64,000 nt of DNA from Alistipes sp. (GCA_017399485.1 JAFQCA010000014.1:1-64000); one strand, 5' to 3'. Counted from the stretch's first letter, positions 1-9,410 are shown. Notes: generated by a model from the letters alone, not told the origin. Numbers and translations: made by a program.

Positions 1-317
1 AACTCAACTTGTGCTTAGTTTTGCCAAAAGGTATTTTTTCAACCTAAGCAATGCACTGAACTCCAAACATAACTCGCAGACAATCAGGATACTTTCTCCT
101 TATCGCAATATTTCGCTTTTTTCTTTTGTGTTTATTTTATAATTTTCTATTCAAATCCTAATATCCGATTTTCGGAGTTAAGAGTCATATTGCTACAACC
201 CCTGAAACTATCTACAAAGATATGAATTTTCTTATTCAATATATTGCATAGATTAATAAATATTCTGCCATAAATGGGAAAATATGCAGTTTTTTTACAA
301 TTTAAGCCATAATTTAT
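1..317. other. AT-rich intergenic region, no gene seen
   Basis: I find no convincing reading frame, RNA gene or repeat here. The stretch is AT-rich and stop-dense in all frames. It ends in the promoter of the nitrilase-family gene. Confidence 0.6.
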
Positions 318-325
318 TATCTTTG
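318..325 (+). promoter_or_regulatory. Promoter -7 box (TATCTTTG)
   Basis: An exact match to the Bacteroidetes TAnnTTTG -7 element, 20 bases before the ATG of the nitrilase-family gene. It overlaps an upstream in-frame GTG, which rules that GTG out as the start. Confidence 0.75.
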
Positions 326-345
326 TGTGGTTAAGAATAGGTGAA

Positions 346-1095
346 ATGAGAATAACAATACTTCAACGAGATATAGAATGGGCCGTACCTGAGGTTAATC
401 GAAGGCGAACCGATGAGGCCATCGACAGAAACCCTGACTCCGATTTGTACATCCTACCTGAGATGTTCTCTACGGGATTTTGTACCCATCCTGAGGGCAT
501 AGCAGAGAGCGCCAATAGTCAAACATTGCAGTGGATGAAATCGAAGGCTGCACAGACCAATGCCGCTATTGCCGGCAGTGTGGCCGTAAAGGAGGACGAA
601 AAATATTATAACCGATTTTATTTCGTAAAGCCCGATGGCAGTGTTGTGGCTTACGATAAAAAGCATCTGTTTACCTATGGGGGCGAACACCTGCATTTCA
701 CAGCGGGCGATGAACGTGTTGTTGTGGAGTTTCGTGGTGTGAGATTCTTGCTTGAGGTTTGCTACGACTTGCGTTTCCCCGTATGGTCACGCAATAGGGG
801 CGATTACGATATGATATTGTATGTGGCAAGTTGGCCTGTCCCTCGTATTGATGCGTGGAGCGCATTGCTTGTGGCGCGAGCCATCGAGAATCAATGTTAT
901 GTAGCGGGCGTTAATAGGGTTGGCGTAGACCCCTCGTGTGAATATTGCGGAGGAAGCGTGATTATTAACCCCTATGGCAAGAGTATAGCATCTTGTGCAA
1001 GAGGTGAGGAGTGTGAGGCTACGGCGGATGTCGATATGGAGAGCCTGCAAGCCTTTCGTGAAAAATTCCCCGTTTTGAACGATGCCGATATATAG
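346..1095 (+). CDS. Nitrilase-superfamily amidohydrolase (omega-amidase, YafV-like)
   Basis: A 249-residue cytoplasmic carbon-nitrogen hydrolase. The catalytic triad is visible: Glu39 in LPEMF, Lys105 in DKKHLF and Cys139 in EVCYDLRFP. Length and motifs fit the YafV/Nit2 omega-amidase branch, which hydrolyses 2-oxoglutaramate or 2-oxosuccinamate in metabolite repair; that substrate comes from family knowledge, not from residues seen here. I start at ATG 346 because the in-frame GTG at 325 lies inside the promoter box. It stands 66 bases before iorA. An omega-amidase next to a 2-oxo-acid oxidoreductase and an aminotransferase may recycle transamination by-products, which is inference. Confidence 0.88.
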   Translation: MRITILQRDIEWAVPEVNRRRTDEAIDRNPDSDLYILPEMFSTGFCTHPEGIAESANSQTLQWMKSKAAQTNAAIAGSVAVKEDEKYYNRFYFVKPDGSVVAYDKKHLFTYGGEHLHFTAGDERVVVEFRGVRFLLEVCYDLRFPVWSRNRGDYDMILYVASWPVPRIDAWSALLVARAIENQCYVAGVNRVGVDPSCEYCGGSVIINPYGKSIASCARGEECEATADVDMESLQAFREKFPVLNDADI

Positions 1096-1161
1096 GCTAA
1101 GTTATAGGGCTATAAAGCGTGGAATTGTAATAAAAATTCGAATTAGTATTTATTAAAAGAT

Positions 1162-2760
1162 ATGACAATTAATAAAAGATTGCTTTTGGGTGATGAAGCT
1201 GTGGCGCAGGGAGCCATAGATGCTGGTATAAGTGGTGTGTATGCCTATCCTGGCACTCCCTCCACCGAGATAACAGAGTATATCCAGACGCACGCCAAGG
1301 ATGTGCGTAGCCGCTGGTGTACTAACGAGAAGACTGCTATGGAGGCCGCGCTCGGTATGTCGTATGCAGGTAAGCGAGCCTTGGTGTGTATGAAACACGT
1401 GGGAATGAATGTAGCGGCTGATGCATTTGTCAATTCTGCCATTACGGGTGTGAATGGCGGTCTGATAGTGCTTGCAGCCGATGACCCTTCGATGCACTCT
1501 TCGCAGAATGAGCAGGACTCGCGCTTCTATGGTAAATTTGCGATGATACCCATCCTTGAGCCTTCGTCACAACAGGAGGCTTACGATATGATGCAGTATG
1601 GTTTTGAGTTGTCAGAGCAGTTGCATCTGCCCGTACTGATGCGTGTGGTTACGCGTCTGGCTCACTCACGTGCTGATGTTGAAGTGGGTGGTAAGGCAGA
1701 ACAAAATAGCCTGAAACCCGATAATGAGCGTGCTCATTGGGTGTTGTTGCCCGGTAATGCTCGCCGCCAATACTCGTCGCTCGTTGAGAAACAGAGTGAG
1801 TTGTTGGATAGTGCCGAGCAATCGCCCTACAATAAGATGCTATGTGATGCAGATAGAGCCGAATTGGGTATTGTGGCTTGTGGTATAGCATATAATTATG
1901 TTATGGAGAATAATCCTTCAGCCACTGGTATTCCTGTCCTGAAGGTGTCGCAGTATCCGTTGCCCGTAGCCGCAATTAAGGCTTTGGCGGCCAAGTGTAA
2001 GAGTCTGCTTGTTGCCGAGGATGGACAGCCCGTTGTCGAGGAGCAGGTAGCCGCATTGCTTGGCGCCGATTATGAGTTGCGAGGCAGATTCTCGGGCGCA
2101 TTGCCGCGTATGGGCGAGTTAAACCCCGATAATGTGGGCGAAGCAATGGGTATTGCCGTAAAACAGAGTTTTTCTGCTGCGAAAAATGTCGTGGCACGCC
2201 CACCAGCCTTGTGTCAGGGCTGTGGACACCGCGATGTGTATGATGCTTTGAATAGGGTTGCCGCCGAGTATCCAAATGCCCGCATCTTTGGCGATATAGG
2301 TTGCTATACGCTTGGTGCTTTACCTCCATTCCGTGCTATTGATAGTTGTGTCGATATGGGGGCCTCTATAACGATGGCCAAAGGTGCAGCCGATGCAGGT
2401 CTCTATCCTGCTATTGCCGTTATTGGAGATTCTACGTTTACACATTCGGGAATGACAGGTCTGCTTGATGCGGTAAACGACAATTCAAATATAACGGTTA
2501 TTATCTCCGATAATCTTACCACTGCGATGACAGGTGGTCAGGACTCGGCGGGAACGAATAAGTTTGAGGCTATATGTTTGGGCTTGGGAGTTGAGCCTTC
2601 GCACGTCAGGGTAGTTGTGCCATTGCCCAAGAATATGGAGGAGATAACACGCGTAATCCGCGAGGAGATAGAGTATAAGGGTGTATCCGTAATTATTCCA
2701 CGTCGAGAGTGTATTCAGACCTTAAACCGTAAATTACGTCAAAAAAGAGCACAAAACTAA
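1162..2760 (+). CDS. iorA: Indolepyruvate:ferredoxin oxidoreductase, alpha subunit
   Basis: A 532-residue thiamine-diphosphate enzyme that oxidatively decarboxylates aryl-pyruvates to aryl-acetyl-CoA, or runs in reverse, with electrons to or from ferredoxin. The N-terminal pyrimidine-binding domain carries AYPGTPSTE at about residues 28-36. The TPP domain has CQGCGHRD near 351 and the Mg/TPP signature GDSTFTHSG near 421-429. Archaeal IorA is longer and ends in a ferredoxin-like domain with two [4Fe-4S] motifs; this protein stops after the TPP domain and shows no CxxCxxC cluster. Its stop overlaps the iorB start (TAATG), implying translational coupling. No TAnnTTTG box is evident in the 66-base gap upstream. 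Confidence 0.93.
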   Translation: MTINKRLLLGDEAVAQGAIDAGISGVYAYPGTPSTEITEYIQTHAKDVRSRWCTNEKTAMEAALGMSYAGKRALVCMKHVGMNVAADAFVNSAITGVNGGLIVLAADDPSMHSSQNEQDSRFYGKFAMIPILEPSSQQEAYDMMQYGFELSEQLHLPVLMRVVTRLAHSRADVEVGGKAEQNSLKPDNERAHWVLLPGNARRQYSSLVEKQSELLDSAEQSPYNKMLCDADRAELGIVACGIAYNYVMENNPSATGIPVLKVSQYPLPVAAIKALAAKCKSLLVAEDGQPVVEEQVAALLGADYELRGRFSGALPRMGELNPDNVGEAMGIAVKQSFSAAKNVVARPPALCQGCGHRDVYDALNRVAAEYPNARIFGDIGCYTLGALPPFRAIDSCVDMGASITMAKGAADAGLYPAIAVIGDSTFTHSGMTGLLDAVNDNSNITVIISDNLTTAMTGGQDSAGTNKFEAICLGLGVEPSHVRVVVPLPKNMEEITRVIREEIEYKGVSVIIPRRECIQTLNRKLRQKRAQN

Positions 2761-3341
2761 TGAAGAAAGATATCATATTGGCAGGTGTCGGGGGACAAGG
2801 TATCCTCACCATTGCAACTATTATAGGCGAGGCGGCGGCAAAGGCTGGCGTAAACCTCAAGCAGGCTGAGGTACACGGTATGAGTCAGCGAGGCGGTGAT
2901 GTGCAATCGACTTTGCGCCTATCTACAGAGCCTATCTACTCGGATTTGATTCGAGAGGGTTCGGCTGACCTTATCATATCGATGGAGCCTATGGAGGCGT
3001 TGCGATATGTTCCATATCTCGTTGAGCAGGGTTGGGTGGTGACCTCGTCGCATCCTTATAAGAATATCCCTAATTATCCCGATGAACAACAGATTGTCGA
3101 GGAGTTGGAGAGCCTGCCTCATACGGTTATGTTGCCTATCGAGGATTTGGCTCGTCAGAACAATATGCCCAAGAGTGCCAATGTGGTGTTGCTCGGTATG
3201 GCCGCACGATATATTGAGATACTCTCGCCCGAAGAGTTGCGTGAGAGCATAAAGCGCGTCTTTGCATCGAAGGGCGAGGCTGTGGTTGAGATGAATCTTC
3301 GAGCCTTTGATTTAGGCTTAAATGCACAGTGTGCGCAATAA
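2760..3341 (+). CDS. iorB: Indolepyruvate:ferredoxin oxidoreductase, beta subunit
   Basis: A 193-residue gamma-type subunit of the 2-oxo-acid:ferredoxin oxidoreductase family, the CoA-binding partner of IorA. GVGGQGILT at residues 9-17 and the HGMSQRGGDVQ segment near 39-49 are the family hallmarks. Length is normal. It begins within the iorA stop codon and ends 18 bases before the aminotransferase gene, so the three genes are almost certainly cotranscribed. Confidence 0.93.
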   Translation: MKKDIILAGVGGQGILTIATIIGEAAAKAGVNLKQAEVHGMSQRGGDVQSTLRLSTEPIYSDLIREGSADLIISMEPMEALRYVPYLVEQGWVVTSSHPYKNIPNYPDEQQIVEELESLPHTVMLPIEDLARQNNMPKSANVVLLGMAARYIEILSPEELRESIKRVFASKGEAVVEMNLRAFDLGLNAQCAQ

Positions 3342-3359
3342 TCCAAACGCTAAAAGAGT

Positions 3360-4670
3360 ATGAAGATTTTTAGTGAAGAGTTAGTGGCTAAGGCGGTTGA
3401 GGAGTTACATATAGCCGACCTCTCGCGTGCAACCATCGGTGAAGTGTTGCTCGTGGCGCAATATCTTGAGCAGGCTACGGGAATACCGTTTGTGCGTATG
3501 GACCAAGGCTCACCGGGCCTGCCTGTAAACAAGCGTGGCGTAGAGGCCGAGAAGGCTGCTCTGGACAGAGGTGTTGGCTCGCAGTATCCTGCAGCGGCAG
3601 GCGTGTCGGAACTTAAGAGTGAAGCCTCACGCTTTGTAAAAGCATTCCTGAATGTCGATATATCGGCCCGCGCTTGTGTCCCTACGGTTGGAAGTGTTGC
3701 CGGTTCATTTGGCTCGTTTATAGCCTGTGTGCAACGTGAGAAGGGTAGAGATAAGGTGCTGTTTATCGACCCCGGATTCCCGATTCAGAAGTCGCAGTTG
3801 CGAGTGATTGGTGCTTCGTGGAAGGAGTTTGATATTTATAACTATCGTGGCGAGGCTTTGCGTGAGAAGTTGGAAGAGATGCTCTTGTCGGGTGATGTGG
3901 CGGCGATTGTTTACTCTAATCCTAACAATCCTGCGTGGATATGCCTGGAGGAGTCGGAATTGGCTATTATTGGTGAGTTGGCTACAAAATATGATGTTGT
4001 GGTGATGGAGGATTTGGCCTATTTCTGTATGGATTTCCGCCGCGATTTGGGCCATCCATTTGAGCCCCCTTATGCTCCTACTGTAGCACGATATACCGAT
4101 AACTATATATTGATGCTTTCGTCGTCAAAGATATTCAGTTATGCAGGCCAGCGTATGGCTATGATTTGCATTAGCGACAAACTTTTCGACAGGCAGTTCC
4201 CCGCTTTGGCCGAGCGATATAACGATTCGGGAGTATTTGGACAAACGCTTATTGCCTCAATCCTCTATATGATTACATCGGGCTGTACGGCCTCGACTCA
4301 ATATGCCTATGCCGAGATGCTACGTCTGGCTTGTGACGGAGAGATTAACTTTGTAGAGGATACTCGCGAGTATGCTCTGAGAACAGAGCGTATGAAGAGG
4401 ATTTTTGTAGATAACGGTTTCCATATTGTCTATGATTCGGACGTTACACAGAGAGTTGGTGACGGATTTTTCTTTACGATAGGTTATGGCGATATGAGTG
4501 GCGGCGATTTATTGACCGAATTGTTATATTATGGCGTGAGCAGCATATCGCTATCAACAACGGGTAGTGAGCAACGAGGCGTCAGAGCCTGCTGTTCGCG
4601 TATGCGCGATGATATGTATGATGTCTTGGCAGAGCGTATGAAGGCTTTTAACGAGGACCATCCACTATAA
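3360..4670 (+). CDS. Fold-type I PLP-dependent aminotransferase (class I/II)
   Basis: A 436-residue cytoplasmic aminotransferase. Visible motifs are SNPNNPAW near residues 186-193, the DLAY segment near 219-222, and the Schiff-base lysine Lys257 in SSSKIFSYAG followed by the phosphate-contacting Arg of GQR. Specificity cannot be read directly, but the position immediately after iorAB suggests it converts aromatic amino acids into the aryl-pyruvates used by IorAB, or the reverse. It is followed by a 130-base gap without a recognisable promoter before paaK. Confidence 0.85.
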   Translation: MKIFSEELVAKAVEELHIADLSRATIGEVLLVAQYLEQATGIPFVRMDQGSPGLPVNKRGVEAEKAALDRGVGSQYPAAAGVSELKSEASRFVKAFLNVDISARACVPTVGSVAGSFGSFIACVQREKGRDKVLFIDPGFPIQKSQLRVIGASWKEFDIYNYRGEALREKLEEMLLSGDVAAIVYSNPNNPAWICLEESELAIIGELATKYDVVVMEDLAYFCMDFRRDLGHPFEPPYAPTVARYTDNYILMLSSSKIFSYAGQRMAMICISDKLFDRQFPALAERYNDSGVFGQTLIASILYMITSGCTASTQYAYAEMLRLACDGEINFVEDTREYALRTERMKRIFVDNGFHIVYDSDVTQRVGDGFFFTIGYGDMSGGDLLTELLYYGVSSISLSTTGSEQRGVRACCSRMRDDMYDVLAERMKAFNEDHPL

Positions 4671-4800
4671 TTATAATCGCTACGCAAAACGGTTTATTAT
4701 ATAGCCTGATGTCCGATTGACGTCGATTCGTTGGCGCTTGTTTCGTGGTGAAAATAGAAAATGTAAATGGAATTTAGGTTAAGAGAAAAAATATAAGAGT

Positions 4801-6102
4801 ATGATTTGGAATCCCAATAAGGAGTGTATGAGTCGAGATGAGATGCACTCTTTGCAGAGCAAACGATTACAGAAGTTGGTGACTTATGTCTATCACAATG
4901 TGCCTTTCTATCGCAATAAGATGCAGGCAATGGATATTGCGCCTGAGGATATCACCTCTATCGACGATATTGTAAAGTTGCCGTTTACGACAAAGCAGGA
5001 TTTGCGTGATAACTATCCTTATGGCTTGCAGGCGGCCCCTGCATCGGAGATAGTTCGTGTACACGCATCGTCGGGTACGACGGGTAATCCTACGATTGTA
5101 GGATACACACGCAAGGATTTGGCTGTTTGGTCGGAGGTTATGACGCGTTGCTTGACGGCTTATGGTATTACACGCGAGGATACATTCTCTGTAAGTTATG
5201 GCTATGGATTGTTTACAGGAGGCTTGGGAGCGCACTATGGTGTTGAGAATCTGGGTGCTACGGTTATACCTACTTCGACGGGTAATACCGAAAAACATAT
5301 TCGTTTGATTCGTGACTTGAAGATTACAGGTATTGCTTGTACTCCCTCGTATGCCCTTTATCTTGCCGAGACACTCGATAAGATGGGCCTCTCGAAAGAT
5401 GATATCAGTCTGCGGGCAGGAGCATTTGGTGCCGAGCCTTGGACCGAGAATATGCGACGTGAGATAGAGGAGCGATTGGGCCTTAAGGCGTATAATTTGT
5501 ATGGATTGAGTGAAATTATGGGACCGGGTGTCTCTTACGAATGTGAACAACAAGATGGCTCGCATATATGTGAGGACCACTTCTATCCCGAAATCATTAA
5601 CCCCGATACGCTTGAATCTATGCCTTATGGTGAGCAAGGAGAGTTGGTATTTACCACCTTGACAAAGGAGGGTATGCCTCTGTTGCGTTATCGTACCAAG
5701 GACCTCTGTACATTGATGGAGGGTAAGTGTGCTTGTGGCCGTACGTCGGTTCGTATGGGCCGTATCGTAGGTCGAAGCGACGATATGTTGATTATTCGAG
5801 GCATAAATGTATTCCCGTCTCAGGTTGAGAGCGTTATTCTTGATATGCCGGAGTTCGAGCCTCAGTATATGCTTGTTGTTGATAGGGTAAATAACCTCGA
5901 CACCTTGCAAGTACAGGTTGAGGTACGTCGTGATTTCTTCAGCGACGATATTGGTCGTATGTTGGCTATGAAGAAGGTATTGAGCGATAAGTTAAAGAGC
6001 GTACTCTCGATTGGTGCCGATGTGCGATTGATGGAGCCGGGCAGCATCGAGCGCAGTCAGGGCAAGAGCAAACACGTTATAGATAATAGAGAGTTAAAAT
6101 AA
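4801..6102 (+). CDS. paaK: Phenylacetate-CoA ligase (AMP-forming)
   Basis: A 433-residue ANL-superfamily adenylating enzyme. The P-loop-like motif SSGTTGNPT lies near residues 90-98, the A5-type motif YGLSE near 234-238, and the C-terminal subdomain begins after GRSDDMLIIRG. Length and architecture match PaaK, which joins phenylacetate (or indole- or hydroxyphenyl-acetate) to CoA. Beside iorAB it could activate arylacetates for reductive carboxylation, or run in the ATP-forming direction on aryl-acetyl-CoA; the sequence cannot decide direction. It lies 16 bases upstream of the ACT-domain gene. Confidence 0.92.
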   Translation: MIWNPNKECMSRDEMHSLQSKRLQKLVTYVYHNVPFYRNKMQAMDIAPEDITSIDDIVKLPFTTKQDLRDNYPYGLQAAPASEIVRVHASSGTTGNPTIVGYTRKDLAVWSEVMTRCLTAYGITREDTFSVSYGYGLFTGGLGAHYGVENLGATVIPTSTGNTEKHIRLIRDLKITGIACTPSYALYLAETLDKMGLSKDDISLRAGAFGAEPWTENMRREIEERLGLKAYNLYGLSEIMGPGVSYECEQQDGSHICEDHFYPEIINPDTLESMPYGEQGELVFTTLTKEGMPLLRYRTKDLCTLMEGKCACGRTSVRMGRIVGRSDDMLIIRGINVFPSQVESVILDMPEFEPQYMLVVDRVNNLDTLQVQVEVRRDFFSDDIGRMLAMKKVLSDKLKSVLSIGADVRLMEPGSIERSQGKSKHVIDNRELK

Positions 6103-6118
6103 TTAAATCCGTAGCGAT

Positions 6119-6529
6119 ATGAGAATAAAACAATTATCAGTATTCCTTGAGAATAAGACAGGCCGTATTAACGAGGTTGCCAAGATATTGGGCAAGTACG
6201 GTTTTAATATGCACGCCTTCTCAATGGCCGAAACCCCCGATTTCGGTATTTTGCGATTGATAGTATCGGACGTCGATAAGGCGGTGGATGTTCTTCGCGA
6301 GGCAAATTTTGCTGTAATGCTTACCGAAGTCGTTTGCATCAGTTGTTCGAATGAGGCGGGTGCACTCTCTTCGATTTTGGAGCATCTTGCGGCTCAAGAT
6401 ATATTTATAGAGTATATGTATGCCTTTGCCGAAGGCGATAACGCAAATGTTGTCATCCGTCCCAACGATATCGATAAATGTGTCGATGTGTTGAAGCAAT
6501 GTGGATGTAACATTGTTGATTGTCTATAA
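6119..6529 (+). CDS. Tandem ACT-domain amino-acid-binding protein
   Basis: A 136-residue protein made of two consecutive ACT domains (about residues 1-66 and 70-136) with no catalytic domain. The opening RIKQLSVFLENKTGRI is a typical first ACT strand and helix. Stand-alone double-ACT proteins are often encoded next to paaK and iorAB in anaerobes and presumably sense an aromatic amino acid or related ligand; the ligand here is unknown. It is tightly linked to paaK and followed 41 bases later by the FAD lipoprotein gene. Confidence 0.88.
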   Translation: MRIKQLSVFLENKTGRINEVAKILGKYGFNMHAFSMAETPDFGILRLIVSDVDKAVDVLREANFAVMLTEVVCISCSNEAGALSSILEHLAAQDIFIEYMYAFAEGDNANVVIRPNDIDKCVDVLKQCGCNIVDCL

Positions 6530-6570
6530 TGTTAGTTTTGTAAGAAACGAAACCATATAATTAGTACGTT

Positions 6571-8571
6571 ATGAGAAAAATCATATTGTCGATTGTCGTT
6601 TTGGCGATGATGTTTGGTTCGGGCTGTTCTCGCCAAGAGTTGGAGTGTGATGTCTGTGTTTATGGAGGTACTTCGGCGGGTGTCATAGCAGCCTATGCTG
6701 TTGCGCAACAAGGCAAAAGTGTTCTGCTTATTGAGCCGGGGTATCGTCTGGGCGGTATGTCGTCAGGAGGTTTGGGCCAAACTGATATTGGAAATAAGCA
6801 AGTTGTTAAGGGTCTATCTCTTGACTTTTATCGTCGTGTCGGAGCGCATTACGATGCGCTGGAGCATTGGATTTTCGAGCCGAGTGTGGCCGAGAAGGTC
6901 TTTAATGATTATATCGAGCGCGGTAATGTTGAGGTGTTGTATGGACATCGAATCCTTGATGCCAAGAAGGATGATACGCATATAACCTCCATTAAGTTGG
7001 AGAATACGGCCAAGATGTGTGGCCGCGCAAATATAAAGGCCAAAGTATTTATTGATTGCTCTTATGAGGGAGATTTGATGGCTCGTTCAGGGGTTGAGTA
7101 TGTTGTAGGACGAGAGCCAAATAGCAAATATAATGAGACGTGGAATGGTGTGCAGATGTTGCAGAACCACCAATTCCCCGATGGCGTAGACCCGTATGTA
7201 GAAAAGGGTAATCCCGAGAGTGGATTGTTGTGGGGTATCTCTCCGTCCAAGATGGCCGAAACGGGCAGTGGCGATAGTATGGTGCAGGCATATAATTATC
7301 GTATCTGCCTCACAACAGATAAGGATAATATGCTTCCTATCGAGTGTCCTGCTAATTACAATCCGCAGCATTACGAGTTGCTTCTGCGCGTGATTGAGGC
7401 GTTGAAATCCGAGAATCTGAATTCATACTTCATCATCAGCCCAATGCCCAATAATAAGACCGATATAAATAATCGTGGAGCCTTCTCAACCGATATGATT
7501 GGAATGAATCACAACTATCCCGAGGCGTCGTACGCCGAGCGTGAGCAGATTATTCAGGCTCATAAGGATTATACACTCGGTCTGTTGTGGTTTATGGGCC
7601 ACGACGAGCGTGTGCCGCAGAAGTTACGCGAGCAGATGCTGTCGTATGGATTGCCTAAGGATGAATATGTAGAGTCGGACCATTGGACTCCGCAACTCTA
7701 TATACGCGAGGCACGCCGTATGGTTGGTGAGTATGTCGCAACGCAGGCCGATTGTGAGAACAAGACAACCGTAGAGGATGGTATCGGTATGGCAGCCTAT
7801 ACAATGGACTCTCATAACTGCCAACGTGTTGTTATTGAGAAGAATGGTGTTGCGATGGTTAAGAATGAGGGTAACGTCGAGATTCACGGTGGATTGCCGT
7901 ACGATATTGCATATCGTTCGATTACGCCCAAACGCGAGCAGTGCGATAATCTGCTTGTTCCCGTATGCCTGTCGGCGAGCCATATCGCCTATGGCTCTAT
8001 ACGTATGGAGCCTGTCTTTATGCTTCTGGCTCAAAGTGCGGCAAAGGCGGCTTGTTTGGCTATTGATGGAGGCGTCAAGGTGCAGGAGATTGACGTAAAG
8101 GAGATTCAACGAATGTATGCCGAGAACCCATTGTTGGACGGTACGACACCCGACGTTGTGGTTGATGATGTCGATATTGATGTTGCGGCGGATTCGGGTT
8201 GGAAGCGTATTAGTGCAAACAATGGCTATGGCCGTTCGTACTTGTTGCTTGACCCTGTGCGAGCCGATAAGCGTTTGCGTTTCCCGTTTGAAGTCAGCAG
8301 TGACGGCAAATATACGATTTATACCTATTTCATTCGTCGTGATGCCTCTTCAAAGGTTACAGAGATTGTTGTAAACGACGGTGCAAAGGATGAATTGGTA
8401 TGGCTTGATGCAGGTCGTATCACCATTAAGGGGCAGACCTCTGGTGAGTGGGTATCGCTCGGAGAGTATGATTTGCAAAAAGGCAAGCCGTGTTATGTCG
8501 AATTTACAAATGGCGGAAAGGTGACAGGGCAGATTTGCGCCGATGCGGTGTTGGTTGTAAAGAATATGTAA
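6571..8571 (+). CDS. Secreted FAD-dependent oxidoreductase lipoprotein
   Basis: A 666-residue predicted lipoprotein: a basic start, a hydrophobic core and lipobox FGSGC with Cys19. GGTSAGV at residues 32-38 is the dinucleotide-binding loop of the FAD_oxidored family, followed by the LIEPG strand. The last 120 residues form a separate beta-rich module resembling the golvesin/xanthan-lyase C-terminal domain often fused to these proteins. Such proteins are common in Bacteroidetes polysaccharide-degradation loci, but no SusC/SusD pair is near. Substrate unknown. It may be an unrelated tail gene of the aromatic cluster. A terminator follows. Confidence 0.82.
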   Translation: MRKIILSIVVLAMMFGSGCSRQELECDVCVYGGTSAGVIAAYAVAQQGKSVLLIEPGYRLGGMSSGGLGQTDIGNKQVVKGLSLDFYRRVGAHYDALEHWIFEPSVAEKVFNDYIERGNVEVLYGHRILDAKKDDTHITSIKLENTAKMCGRANIKAKVFIDCSYEGDLMARSGVEYVVGREPNSKYNETWNGVQMLQNHQFPDGVDPYVEKGNPESGLLWGISPSKMAETGSGDSMVQAYNYRICLTTDKDNMLPIECPANYNPQHYELLLRVIEALKSENLNSYFIISPMPNNKTDINNRGAFSTDMIGMNHNYPEASYAEREQIIQAHKDYTLGLLWFMGHDERVPQKLREQMLSYGLPKDEYVESDHWTPQLYIREARRMVGEYVATQADCENKTTVEDGIGMAAYTMDSHNCQRVVIEKNGVAMVKNEGNVEIHGGLPYDIAYRSITPKREQCDNLLVPVCLSASHIAYGSIRMEPVFMLLAQSAAKAACLAIDGGVKVQEIDVKEIQRMYAENPLLDGTTPDVVVDDVDIDVAADSGWKRISANNGYGRSYLLLDPVRADKRLRFPFEVSSDGKYTIYTYFIRRDASSKVTEIVVNDGAKDELVWLDAGRITIKGQTSGEWVSLGEYDLQKGKPCYVEFTNGGKVTGQICADAVLVVKNM

Positions 8572-8589
8572 CACAACTTATACGAGAAT

Positions 8590-8627
8590 GGGGTTGTCCA
8601 ACAAGATTGTTGAGCAACCCTATTTTT
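8590..8627 (+). terminator. Intrinsic terminator after FAD lipoprotein gene
   Basis: A hairpin with arms at 8591-8603 and 8608-8620 (one C/A mismatch, one G-T pair), followed by a T-rich run. Its GGTTGTCC stem recurs in other terminators of this window. Confidence 0.85.
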
Positions 8628-8651
8628 GTTGTCAGTCTAAAGAAAAAAGTG

Positions 8652-8659
8652 TAACTTTG
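8652..8659 (+). promoter_or_regulatory. Promoter -7 box (TAACTTTG)
   Basis: An exact TAnnTTTG box with TTG at 8629-8631, 20 bases upstream. It serves the acyl-ACP thioesterase gene. Confidence 0.8.
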
Positions 8660-8672
8660 TGCGGATAATTAA

Positions 8673-9410
8673 ATGATTAAAGTTATGGAAAAGAGTGTGT
8701 TTCAATATAAGGTTGCTCCTAAGCAAGTCGATTTTACAAGACGTCTGTCGGTATCTTCAACATTTGATATTATTCTCGGCGCAGCGGGCGATGACGCCCA
8801 TTCGCGAGGCTTTGGCGTAGATGCTTTGGCACAAAATAACTACGGCTGGGTGCTTTCGCGTATATGTTTTGAGTTGGACTACTTGCCTCAGGAGTATAGC
8901 GAATTTACACTTTATACCTGGATTAGCGATTACAATCGTCTTTCGTCTACACGTAATTTCGAGTTGGTCGATGCCGAAGGGCGAGAGTTTGGTCGTGCTG
9001 TATCGCAGTGGTGTATGCTCGATTTCTCTACGCGTATGCCTGCCGATATGAATGCTATGGCAAAGGCCCACGAGGGTAATATGGTTGAAGCCCCTTCGCC
9101 CTGTGAGCGCCCACGTCGATTGGCGGCCCTTGATGGAGAGCCTGTGTTGCAACATCGTGTGACATATAGTGATATCGATTTTAACCGCCATATGAACACG
9201 ATGCGCTATATTGATATTATCTTTGATACAATGCCTATCGATATGCTGGAGAAGTTGGATAAGTTGCGTATGGATATCAATTTTATGCGAGAGGCCCGCT
9301 ATGGCGATGAGTTGTCACTTTTGTGTGAGGAGCGTGACAATATGCGCCTTTATGAGTTCCGTAATGCCGCAGGTGATGTATTATGTCGTGCCTCATTAGA
9401 GGAGAAGTAG
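8673..9410 (+). CDS. Acyl-ACP thioesterase (FatA/FatB family)
   Basis: A 245-residue double hot-dog thioesterase that releases fatty acids from acyl-ACP in the cytoplasm. The catalytic segment DIDFNRHMN near residues 169-177 matches the plant FatA NxHxxN region, and the first hot-dog half includes WVLSRICFELDYLP. ATG 8673 lies only 13 bases after the -7 box; an in-frame ATG at 8685 (MEKSVFQYK) is an equally plausible start and gives a more usual leader. It has its own promoter and is followed 44 bases later by the LytTR gene. Confidence 0.88.
   Translation: MIKVMEKSVFQYKVAPKQVDFTRRLSVSSTFDIILGAAGDDAHSRGFGVDALAQNNYGWVLSRICFELDYLPQEYSEFTLYTWISDYNRLSSTRNFELVDAEGREFGRAVSQWCMLDFSTRMPADMNAMAKAHEGNMVEAPSPCERPRRLAALDGEPVLQHRVTYSDIDFNRHMNTMRYIDIIFDTMPIDMLEKLDKLRMDINFMREARYGDELSLLCEERDNMRLYEFRNAAGDVLCRASLEEK

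Noticed and set aside
4867..5910. 347-codon frame on the minus strand within paaK
   Set aside because: It is a shadow of the well-supported paaK gene, with no recognisable motif and a composition typical of antisense frames.
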